A stretch of DNA of 24,373 nucleotides from Actinomycetes bacterium (lineage in GTDB: Bacteria > Actinomycetota > Actinomycetes > Actinomycetales > Actinomycetaceae), in NCBI GenBank assembly GCA_023426345.1, contig JAFAAX010000072.1, positions 1 through 24,373 of the forward strand, read 5' to 3'. The notes beneath the pieces are model-generated. The model did no database searches, was not told the origin of the DNA, and saw nothing but the letters and a program-made list of their open reading frames with translations. The position numbers and the translations under genes are program-made. Positions 15,391 through 22,334 of this stretch are shown here, in pieces; position 1 is the stretch's first letter; every line of letters begins with the position of its first letter.

Positions 15391-16563
15391 TCATCCGGAA
15401 TAGACCATTGGCTCCTCGAGGGCAGCAACCACCTCCGGGGCATACCAGTACTCGCGTCCGCCCTGGCCTCGGATGCCCATACGTCTCAGCCATCCCTTGT
15501 CCGCAGCTCTCCGGATGACAGTCCGTGCTCCCTGCTCGGTGAGATCGGCCGTCTGGGCGAAGTACTTGACAGTGATGTAAGGGTTCTGGACGATCTGCTC
15601 GACCAGTTGCGGGAGGCTCGACCGACCCTTGACGGCCTCCTTCAGGTACTCCTCGCGGATACCGATCAGCCGTCGTGAGCGGGCGACGGCGTCATTCGCC
15701 TGTTCCTTGACGGCTTCCAGGAAGAAGCGGAGCCACGTGTCGATGTCCCCTCGTTCCCTCACGCCTTGGAGCGCTTCGTAGTAGGCCGATCGGTGGCTCT
15801 CGAAGTAGTGGGAGATATAAAGGAGCGGTTGGTCCAGGCGGCCGCGATCCATGAGGAGCAGGTTGATGACCAGTCGTCCGATGCGGCCATTGCCATCGAG
15901 GAACGGGTGGATCGTCTCGAACTGATAGTGCATCAGTGCGGCTTGCAGGAGCACGGGAAGGCGGCGGCCGTCCTCGTTGACGAACTTCTCCCAATCGGAC
16001 ATCAACTCTGGAAGGTGCGCCGGGATCGGTGGGACATATGCAGCTGTGTCCGGTGTGTCGCCCACGCTTCCCACCCAGACAGGAGATGTCCGGAACTCTC
16101 CGGGGCTCTTCTCCTGACCGCGGACTCCTGTCAGGAGGACGGCGTGCACGTGGAGGAGAAGGCGCTGGGTGATGGGCAGCTTCTTCGCGAGTTCGTAGGC
16201 GAGACGTGTCGCTTCCAGATACTGTTCGACCTCGCGAACATCGTCGTTGGAAGCTGATCGATCACCGACCTCCGCCTGGAGAACGTCACTGAGAGAGGCT
16301 TGCGTTCCTTCGATCCGGGAGCTGGCGACGGCCTCGCGCTTGATCGATGGCCCGATGAGTAGCTCGGGATCGTGCATCAGCACGCTCAGTCCCTGGAGCA
16401 TCCCGAGTGCGGCATCGGCGTCAGACATGGCCTCCACGACCGCCGGTGAGACGTCGAGCTGCCGGGGAAGAGACCTCGGCAGGTAGTACGTGAACGCGTA
16501 CTTGTTGCCTGGCTCGCGTGCGGGCGCTCCGAACGGACTGTCGGCGAAGAGTGCGGCATCCAT
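15391..16563 (-). CDS. Fic-domain protein with winged-helix tail
   Basis: This 390-residue protein is predicted to attach AMP, or a related nucleotide, to target proteins. The active loop is HPFLDGNGRIGR (219-230), a full match to HPFx[DE]GNGRxxR. An N-terminal inhibitory helix carries SSRIEGT (81-87), matching [S/T]xxxE[G/N], so it is a class II, self-inhibited Fic. The last 90 residues look like a winged helix (VEQIVQNPYITVKYFAQTAD, then TVIRRAADKGWLRRMG), suggesting DNA binding. The start was set at ATG 16563, with TATGCT seven to twelve bases upstream; the in-frame GTG 16566 just before it is also possible. The GTTGCAGCGT array lies directly upstream. Base composition is lower in GC than the neighbours, suggesting transfer. 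Confidence 0.92.
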   Translation of the reverse strand: MDAALFADSPFGAPAREPGNKYAFTYYLPRSLPRQLDVSPAVVEAMSDADAALGMLQGLSVLMHDPELLIGPSIKREAVASSRIEGTQASLSDVLQAEVGDRSASNDDVREVEQYLEATRLAYELAKKLPITQRLLLHVHAVLLTGVRGQEKSPGEFRTSPVWVGSVGDTPDTAAYVPPIPAHLPELMSDWEKFVNEDGRRLPVLLQAALMHYQFETIHPFLDGNGRIGRLVINLLLMDRGRLDQPLLYISHYFESHRSAYYEALQGVRERGDIDTWLRFFLEAVKEQANDAVARSRRLIGIREEYLKEAVKGRSSLPQLVEQIVQNPYITVKYFAQTADLTEQGARTVIRRAADKGWLRRMGIRGQGGREYWYAPEVVAALEEPMVYSG

Positions 16564-16575
16564 CACTTCAGCATA
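16564..16575 (-). promoter_or_regulatory. leaderless-type promoter of fic
   Basis: On the minus strand TATGCT (16575-16570) precedes GAAGTG and then ATG 16563. It fits TANNNT with a transcript start at the GTG/ATG pair. It is the third such arrangement in the window. Confidence 0.45.
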
Positions 16576-16609
16576 GGGCCCGATCCGGGCAACGCACCAA
16601 CCAAATAGC

Positions 16610-16740
16610 GGTTTTAGTTGCAGCGTTGAGGAGGAGTCGCAAGCTGAGTTGCAGCGTCAGGGCAACGCTGCAACCAGATTGAGGTTTTAGTTGCAGCGTT
16701 GAGGGGGAATTGCAAGTGGGGTTGCAGCGTCGCCGTGTCG
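16610..16740. repeat. GTTGCAGCGT box array upstream of fic
   Basis: GTTGCAGCGT occurs on the plus strand at 16617, 16648, 16690 and 16721, and inverted at 16665-16674. Boxes 1-2 and 3-4 are each exactly 31 bp apart, about three helical turns. The larger unit (GGTTTTAGTTGCAGCGTTGA, 16610 and 16683) has a period of 73 bp. Boxes ending in GTTG pair with the inverted CAACGCTGCAAC over 12 bp. The array lies between the fic promoter and the truncated second fic gene and supplies that gene's stop codon. Confidence 0.85.
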
Positions 16741-16958
16741 GACCGGTGGACTCGCCAGCCCTCTCGCACCACACGGGACTCGAGGGGGCGTCCTCCCTTG
16801 ACCTCCACCCCGAGACCGAGAGCTTCATCGCGAACACGCAGTTCACCCATGCGCTGCCCGATGACCTCGGTTTCCACGAACTTCCAGTGCTCGTAGTCCA
16901 TGATGCCGAGCTTGTTGACCAGAACATCAGAACCCGGATAGGTGTAGTGATCCGGCAT
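16614..16958 (-). pseudogene. truncated VbhT/Fic toxin, N-terminus only
   Basis: The frame opens MPDHYTYPGSDVLVNKLGIM, a typical start of short Fic toxins (TYP..VL.NKLGI), and continues through EVIGQRMGELR. After about residue 45 the family pattern is lost. The Fic loop (HPFxxGNGR) is absent and the frame runs into the GTTGCAGCGT repeat, stopping at 16614. Its start codon is nine bases after the antitoxin stop, without a ribosome site, as in coupled toxin-antitoxin pairs. It should be inactive as an AMPylase. The residues after 45 could be unrelated sequence joined by a deletion. Confidence 0.7.
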
Positions 16959-16967
16959 GAGGGGGAA

Positions 16968-17171
16968 CTACAGCACGGGAGCGAAGCGGGCCTGGGCGCG
17001 CGCGATGATTTCGGCCACCGCTTCGTCCGCGGTGATCTCGCCGCGCACCTGGCGGGCGAGAAGTTCCAGCCCCTCGAAGGTCATCTCCTCGCCAGCGGTC
17101 TGCTGCCCGGCCTGCACCTCGGCGAGCACACGCTGAACGTAAGTCTCGGACACGCGAGTCTTCGTCGCCAT
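16968..17171 (-). CDS. VbhA-like antitoxin
   Basis: This 67-residue small helical protein lies immediately upstream of the truncated Fic toxin. The end QVRGEITADEAVAEIIARAQ matches the C-terminal helix pattern of VbhA antitoxins (GEIS.EEA...I...). The middle helix has TFEGLEL. The family's inhibitory motif is [S/T]xxxE[G/N], but here the residue four before the Glu is another Glu, so the motif is imperfect. The start ATG 17171 is well supported by AAGGAGG ten bases upstream. With its cognate toxin broken, it is an orphan, unless it still acts on another Fic protein. Confidence 0.75.
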   Translation of the reverse strand: MATKTRVSETYVQRVLAEVQAGQQTAGEEMTFEGLELLARQVRGEITADEAVAEIIARAQARFAPVL

Positions 17172-17324
17172 GAGGGGGTGCCTCCTTGTGGTCGACTTTG
17201 TTCGATCAGTCTACGTGGCGCGTCCGACAAACAGCCGGGCCACCGGTGCGGGAGTGCCGAATCGGCGCCACCATCCTCACCGCAAGGCGGTGGCGGGAAC
17301 CGTGCGCGGTGCGCCCTCGTCGTC

Positions 17325-17344
17325 GAAAGTGTTCGAGCACTTTC
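17325..17344. repeat. 7-bp inverted repeat
   Basis: GAAAGTG and CACTTTC pair around TTCGAG. It lies upstream of the plus-strand relic at 17352 and could be an operator, a terminator or an integration site core. Confidence 0.5.
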
Positions 17345-17351
17345 ATGCGAG

Positions 17352-17511
17352 ATGACCCTGGCAGAGTTCAAAACTCCTGGTCAGAGGCCATTTCATCCGC
17401 GTGTGCGAGGAGGATGGACGCCTCGTCCTCACGATCGCCCCCGACGAAGAGGACGGATTGACCGTTGCCCAGGTGGGAGCGCGCTGTACGCCTTCCCCAC
17501 CGGGATGGTGA
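17352..17511 (+). pseudogene. unrecognised gene remnant
   Basis: ATG 17352 opens MTLAEFKTPG. One frame over, starting near 17371, the sequence reads KLLVRGHFIRVCEEDGRLVL and then TIAPDEEDGLTVAQVG before a stop at 17509-17511. Third positions and residues look like real protein, so this seems to be the short N-terminal part of a lost gene with a frameshift near 17370. I cannot name the family. Confidence 0.35.
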
Positions 17512-17806
17512 GCGATGGTGGGGGACGGTTGTGGGAGCGGCGGGGGCCAGTCCGCGGACAGCCGGCCGATGCGCTGAGGGCGTGAGGGGGCGCGTGGTTG
17601 GTGGCGCCGGGGGGGCTGGGGGCGGGCGGTGGTCGTCGAGGTGTGTCCGCTCGTGGATCGGTGAACCTGAGAGCGTCGTGAGAACCGGGTTGCGATCGGT
17701 GGGATTGCGAAGGTTCTGCCTCGATCGGGGGAGCGTCGTCCCGTAGCGTCGGGGTTGGAGATCCCGTACGGAGCCGCGCGGGCCGGACCTGGAGCAGGAG
17801 TTCGCC
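17512..17806. other. G-rich spacer before lipoprotein gene
   Basis: The plus strand of 17500-17640 is strikingly G-rich with several runs of three to seven G. I see no gene. TAGCGT at 17745-17750 could be a -10 for the lipoprotein gene. A CAGGAG ribosome site lies just before its ATG. Confidence 0.4.
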
Positions 17807-18841
17807 ATGTCGGAGAGCAGAGCGATGCGCAGGACCGCCGCGGCGGCGCTGGCGCTCATCCTGGTGATGGGCGCCGGCGCCTGCGACCCGGCCGCTCCCG
17901 AGTCCGGCGCCGGCGCCCCACGTGAGAGCGGCGCCGATCCTTCTTCCGGCGGGGCGCCGTCAGCGGCGCCGCAGGCGTTCCCCCTGTCGTCCACTGACGT
18001 GGTCAAGGACGAGGCCGCCTGGACGCTGCCCACCGATCCCTACTTCGGGCATCGTGCGACTTCGCTGTACAGCCAGGCTGACGGGCTGGTGACGAAGGCG
18101 TGCATGGACGCTGCGGGGTTCCCCCAGTACCAGGCCTACTACGATGCCAGCCGTCCCCAGGCCGAGACGCTGGCGGGGGACGGGATCTCTCACAGGTTCT
18201 CGGAGGACCTGGCGGCGAAGTACGGGTATCGGGACGCTCCGGATCCTCAACATCTGCCGACGCCGGGGAACGGGTATGAGGACCAATCGCAAGAGTTCCA
18301 CAACGCCTGGGACACGTGCATGGCGGAAGCGGTGAAGGGGGTGCCTGCCGATCCCGACTACACGCCGCCTCCCGCGATGACGGAGGCGGAGCTTGAGCAG
18401 TACGCGCGCGATCAGGCGAAGACCGTCGATTCGCAGCTCAACCGCCTGACCGTCGACACGTCCACTGGCGCCCTGCCGGGAGCGGTGGCGGCCTGGCGGG
18501 AGTGCATGGCCCCGTTGGGCATTGTCGATCTGCCGAATGAGCCGTTCGAGATCGGAATGGCAGGGCTTCCGGACTCGCTGCGAGCCCAGTGGGCTTGGTC
18601 CCCGGCGGGGGCGCCCAGTGAGGATGAGATCCGGGTGGCCAGCTTCGATGCGGCGTGTCGGCGTTCGTCCGGTTGGTTCGATGCCCTCTATGAGGCGGAG
18701 TGGGATCTTCGCGCCCAGTTCGTGGCGGACCATGCGGATGAACTCGCCGCCCGCATGGAGAAGAACCACGCCAACGAGCAGCGTTTCCAGGAGATCATCG
18801 CGCAGTACTCCCAGCCGACGGCCGCCGCCCCGCAAGGGTGA
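17807..18841 (+). CDS. lipoprotein of unknown function
   Basis: This 344-residue protein has a signal peptide with Arg residues at 8-9, a hydrophobic stretch (TAAAALALILVMGAGA) and Cys26 as the probable lipidation site; AGAC is a slightly loose lipobox. A Ser/Gly/Ala/Pro linker follows (27-60). The mature part has four spaced cysteines in KACMDAAGF, WDTCMAEA, WRECMAPLG and DAACRRSSGW, which suggests two disulfides or a repeated C-M helical motif. The last 40 residues are charged and helical. The start ATG 17807 follows CAGGAG by six bases; ATG 17825 is an alternative. It probably sits on the outer face of the membrane. It stands alone and converges on the SprT gene five bases away. I recognise no enzyme motif. 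Confidence 0.8.
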   Translation: MSESRAMRRTAAAALALILVMGAGACDPAAPESGAGAPRESGADPSSGGAPSAAPQAFPLSSTDVVKDEAAWTLPTDPYFGHRATSLYSQADGLVTKACMDAAGFPQYQAYYDASRPQAETLAGDGISHRFSEDLAAKYGYRDAPDPQHLPTPGNGYEDQSQEFHNAWDTCMAEAVKGVPADPDYTPPPAMTEAELEQYARDQAKTVDSQLNRLTVDTSTGALPGAVAAWRECMAPLGIVDLPNEPFEIGMAGLPDSLRAQWAWSPAGAPSEDEIRVASFDAACRRSSGWFDALYEAEWDLRAQFVADHADELAARMEKNHANEQRFQEIIAQYSQPTAAAPQG

Positions 18842-18846
18842 GGGCC

Positions 18847-19371
18847 TCACGCGCTGCGCCGCGCGGCGCGACGGTGGATCGCCGCGAGCTCTTGGGCATA
18901 GGCGCCGCCGGGGACGGCCGGGAGGCCGTCGCGCGTCCAGTCGAGGATCAGGTCGGGTCGGAACTCGCGGGAGCATGCCCCGCACGACGTCACGCGGCGG
19001 GGCGCGCGGTAGAGGCGGCGCTCGCGGCCGCAGACGGGGCACTTGCCGACCCACGGCTCGTCGGCGGTGGGCAGATCGCCGAGCAGCGTGGCGGTCGGCG
19101 GGGCGCCGAGCAGGAGGGCCGCCGCCTTCCACACGTCGTCGTGATGGTGGGCGGGGCCGACGGCAGCATGGGCGATCTCGTGGAGGATGACGCCGCGCAC
19201 CGTCTCCTCGTCGTACAACGGCACCAGCACCGACGACAACGTGATCCGGCGCTGCCGGGAATCGCAGGATCCCGCGCGGCGACGGGCCCGGTCGAAACGG
19301 AAGGACCACTCCCGCAGGCCGTGGCGCTCCATGAGCTCGCGGGACAGGAGGCGGGCGGCGGCGAGTTCCAT
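18847..19371 (-). CDS. SprT-like zinc protein
   Basis: This 174-residue protein has the metalloprotease signature HEIAH (His64, Glu65, His68), then AHHHDDVW (75-81) supplying a likely third His ligand, and a C-terminal zinc ribbon with Cys111-Cys114 and Cys130-Cys133. The SprT family includes DNA-protein crosslink proteases in eukaryotes (Spartan); bacterial roles are poorly known. The start ATG 19371 lies only two bases after the hrpA stop, so the two genes form one operon and SprT may depend on read-through from hrpA. No signal peptide is seen, so it is cytosolic. Confidence 0.88.
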   Translation of the reverse strand: MELAAARLLSRELMERHGLREWSFRFDRARRRAGSCDSRQRRITLSSVLVPLYDEETVRGVILHEIAHAAVGPAHHHDDVWKAAALLLGAPPTATLLGDLPTADEPWVGKCPVCGRERRLYRAPRRVTSCGACSREFRPDLILDWTRDGLPAVPGGAYAQELAAIHRRAARRSA

Positions 19372-19373
19372 GG

Positions 19374-22334
19374 TCAGCGGCCCTCCTGCCCGAGCAGGCC
19401 GAGCACGCGCTTGGCGGAGACCTTCTGCGGCGTGCCCAGCTGCTGGGCGAACAAGGAGACGCGCAGCTCCTGGACCATCCAGCGCGCGCGCTCGAGCGTG
19501 GCCGCCCGTGCGGCGTCGTAGGGCCGGGCGGCGGCCCGTTCCGCGGCGTCGTCGACGGCCTGCTCGACTTGGCGGACGGTGCGCATCGCGTCGTCGTCGC
19601 GCCGCAGCGCCGCGGCCCCTCCGGCGGCGCGCTCGATGCGGGCGGCCCCCGCGCGCAGGTACCGCGCGAGATGGGGGAGAGCCACGGCGGGCGTGTCCGC
19701 GAGGAACCCGGGGTGGACGAGGGCGCGCGCGGTCCGGTCGACATCGCGGACGGCGGTCTGGAGCGAGGCCTCCGGATGGGCGCGGATCGCGCCCTGGACC
19801 TCGGACAGCGCCTCCATCGCGCGGACGACGTGGCCGAGGATCTCGTGGACGCGGTCCTCGTGGAGATCGCGGGCTCGGGCCGCCACCTGCTCGAACGCCT
19901 CGGCCGAGCGGACGGAGGAGGGGCCTCCCCGGGGGATCGCGGGCGCCGTCAGGTCGTCGACCAGGCTGAGCGCGGACGCCAGCTGCGCGTCGTCGACCAG
20001 GGCCGCGGTGCCGTCATAGGGGGACGCCGCCAGCATCAGGGCCTCGCGGCCCGTCCAGCGCGTGGTGACGCGCGTCGTGGCGAGCCGGACACGGAGCAGC
20101 AGCAGACGGGCGAGTCCCTCGCGGTGCAAGCGGTCGGCCTCGGCCGGGTTGGTCTGGAGGCGCACGCCCGCCGCCGGGGCGGCCGCGGTGCCCTGAGGGA
20201 CCAGCGCGGGGAATCCGCGCAGCGCCAGTCCGGTGGCGGGGTCGCGCGACTGGATGCTGCGCGGCAGCGACACCTGCGGGAACGCGGTGAGCCCGTCCGC
20301 GTCGAGCACCGGGACGGGCCCGGCCGGGGAGCCGGGAGCGCCGCGCGAGGCGGCGGCGGTGCCCGTCTGGTTGATGGCGTCGACACGGACCCCGCGCGAG
20401 GCGTCCGTCGCGCCCGCGGTGCTGGGCGCGCGACTGGCGCTGTGGCCGTCCGTGTTCCCGGCGCGGTCGACGCCGGCCGCCCTCTCGTCCGCGGGCCGTC
20501 CATCGGGCGACGAGGACGCCCCCTCCGCCGGTGCGCCGTTCCTCGAGGGAGGCGATGCCGTCCCGGCGCCGCGACCGGTGTCCGTGCCGCCGCGGTGCTT
20601 CCTCGGTGTCGACGAGGACGACCCGCGGCGCCGCGTGGCGTCGGCGAACGCCTCGGCGACGGCACCGCGGACCGCGGTGCGCACGGCCTTGTCCGCTGCG
20701 GAGGCGAGCGTGCGCTGAAGATGGACCAGGTCCTTCCCGGCTCCCAACTCCGCGCCGTGCCGGTCCACGACGACGAACGTCATCCGCAGGTGGTCGGGCA
20801 GGTTGTCCTCCGCGTGCCGGAGATCGTCGGCCGACAGGTCCACGCCGCGCAGATCGGCGACCGCGCGCGCCAGCACCTGGGCGAACGGCGGCCAGGGCAC
20901 GGGCGCGCCCCCGCCGGTCGTGGCGGCTCCGGTGCCCGGGGAGGGGACCGTCGCCGCATCGGACGACGGACCCCGGCCCCCTGCGGCGGACCTCGCGGGT
21001 CCGGATGATTGAGCCTCTGGGTCGTCGGGCGAACCGCGGCGCCCCGGAGGACCGGAGGCCGCGGGACCGGAGGCCGCGGGACCGGAGGCCGTCGCTCGGC
21101 TCGGCGCGCGCACCACCCGCCCCGAGTTCTGCCCCCATCGCGCCAGCCGCGCCATCGCCGCATCCAGCGAGCGCGGGTCGTCGGCGGTGTTCGCCGGGAC
21201 CTCGGCCTCTCCCGGGTGCGTGCCCCGCCGTTCCACGGGCACGCCGCCCTCCGTCTGAACGGCGCGCGAATCGCGGGGGAGGGAGGTCGACCCGACCGCG
21301 CCGGACTCGGGCGCTCCGCCGCGCGGGCCGCCCTCGTCGATCGCCGTGGACCCGGTCCCGACGATGTGCGCGCGGATCCACCCGACGGCCTGCGCGGCGA
21401 CCTCGGGCGCGGGGGCGAGCAGGCGGCGGCGCGCCTTCGGCAGGGCGCGGATCCAACCGGTGGCCAACTCCTCCCACATGCCGGGGACCAGCCAGTCCGC
21501 GCCCTCGGGGCGCAGGCGCGGCAGCACCTCGATGGGGATGCGGACGCTCACGCCGTCACGCGGGGAGCCGGGCGCGAACTCGTAGGCGAGCGGCAGGCGC
21601 AGCTCCTCACCGCTCCCTCCCGTCGCCGCTGCCGCGCCCACGTCCGCCGGGCGCCGCTCGCCCACGGCGCGCCCCGGTACCCAGTGGTCCGGGAACGCGC
21701 CCGCGTCGGCGCCCGTGCCGCGCGGCAGCAGCAGCGACGGCGGATAGACCAGCAGGTCGGGCGCCTCGCGCCGCGCCCGTTTCCACCACCCGTTGAAGTG
21801 CCCGGCCGACACGATGTCGTCGGGGAGGAGGTCGTCGAAGAAGGCGAACAGGGCGTCCTCCCCGGCGACCAGGCCCCCTCTGCGCGAGCGCCGCTCGACC
21901 TCGCGGGCCTGCTCGAGCCGTTCCTCGTTCGTCCGCTGGAACGGCGGGCGCTCCCGCCACTCGCCGCCGACCAGGGCATGGCGGATGAACATCTCCCGCG
22001 CCAGCTCGTGCGCGGTGATCGTCCCGTCGTCCGCGGACGAGGGCGGCCCGCTGGGCGGGGACTGTCGCTCGTCGACCGGCGGTGCGGGGGTGGCGCGCCC
22101 GGGCGAGTCGGTCACGGCCGCCGCGTCGTCGTCCCGCGCGCCGGCGGGGCGCCCGTCTGTGGAGGCGCCGTCGGGCGGTTGTCCGCCGCCTGCGTCGGAT
22201 CTGGGCGCGGCGTTGTCGTCTCCGCCGATGGGGGCGTGCGTCTCCGCAGGTCCGGAGGGGCGGATCTCGGTGGTCCGGAGGGGCGGACTTCGAGGGTCCG
22301 GAGGGGCGAGCCTCGCCGGACTGGGTGAGGGCAT
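19374..22334 (-). CDS. hrpA: HrpA-like helicase, C-terminal part (other frame)
   Basis: This frame holds the 3' part of the helicase gene. After a variable linker, TITAHELAREMFIRHALVGG (about residue 105 onward) picks up exactly where the 5' frame leaves the HrpA fold. The DUF3418 tail follows (FNGWWKRARREAPDLLVYPP and onward) and ends near VSAKRVLGLLGQEGR. An Ala/Gly/Pro/Ser-rich insertion (about 400-640) interrupts the usual tail. The first ATG of the frame is at 22334, but no ribosome site supports it; coding-like sequence begins within the 23-bp array at 22250-22318. The piece lacks all ATPase motifs and would not be a helicase alone. One more unit, or two fewer, joins it in frame to the 5' part. 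Confidence 0.8.
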   Translation of the reverse strand: MPSPSPARLAPPDPRSPPLRTTEIRPSGPAETHAPIGGDDNAAPRSDAGGGQPPDGASTDGRPAGARDDDAAAVTDSPGRATPAPPVDERQSPPSGPPSSADDGTITAHELAREMFIRHALVGGEWRERPPFQRTNEERLEQAREVERRSRRGGLVAGEDALFAFFDDLLPDDIVSAGHFNGWWKRARREAPDLLVYPPSLLLPRGTGADAGAFPDHWVPGRAVGERRPADVGAAAATGGSGEELRLPLAYEFAPGSPRDGVSVRIPIEVLPRLRPEGADWLVPGMWEELATGWIRALPKARRRLLAPAPEVAAQAVGWIRAHIVGTGSTAIDEGGPRGGAPESGAVGSTSLPRDSRAVQTEGGVPVERRGTHPGEAEVPANTADDPRSLDAAMARLARWGQNSGRVVRAPSRATASGPAASGPAASGPPGRRGSPDDPEAQSSGPARSAAGGRGPSSDAATVPSPGTGAATTGGGAPVPWPPFAQVLARAVADLRGVDLSADDLRHAEDNLPDHLRMTFVVVDRHGAELGAGKDLVHLQRTLASAADKAVRTAVRGAVAEAFADATRRRGSSSSTPRKHRGGTDTGRGAGTASPPSRNGAPAEGASSSPDGRPADERAAGVDRAGNTDGHSASRAPSTAGATDASRGVRVDAINQTGTAAASRGAPGSPAGPVPVLDADGLTAFPQVSLPRSIQSRDPATGLALRGFPALVPQGTAAAPAAGVRLQTNPAEADRLHREGLARLLLLRVRLATTRVTTRWTGREALMLAASPYDGTAALVDDAQLASALSLVDDLTAPAIPRGGPSSVRSAEAFEQVAARARDLHEDRVHEILGHVVRAMEALSEVQGAIRAHPEASLQTAVRDVDRTARALVHPGFLADTPAVALPHLARYLRAGAARIERAAGGAAALRRDDDAMRTVRQVEQAVDDAAERAAARPYDAARAATLERARWMVQELRVSLFAQQLGTPQKVSAKRVLGLLGQEGR
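21050..21090 (-). repeat. 15-bp in-frame repeat in hrpA
   Basis: GACCGGAGGCCGCGG occurs with starts at 21050, 21065 and 21080 (the third copy partial). It encodes the ASGPA repeat. A period of 15 keeps frame. Confidence 0.85.

Noticed and set aside
16610..16740. CRISPR-like array
   Set aside because: The boxes are only 10 bp, spacing is uneven between pairs, one copy is inverted and the intervals are themselves repeated. No cas gene is present.
17368..18033. Minus-strand open frame of 221 residues
   Set aside because: It is antisense to the lipoprotein start and the G-rich spacer, with low-complexity Pro/Ala content.
22250..22318. CRISPR or transposon end
   Set aside because: The units are directly abutting with no spacers, and no transposase lies nearby.
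21009..22328. Plus-strand open frame opposite hrpA
   Set aside because: Arg/Gly/Ala-rich shadow of the helicase tail; no start site or recognisable domain.
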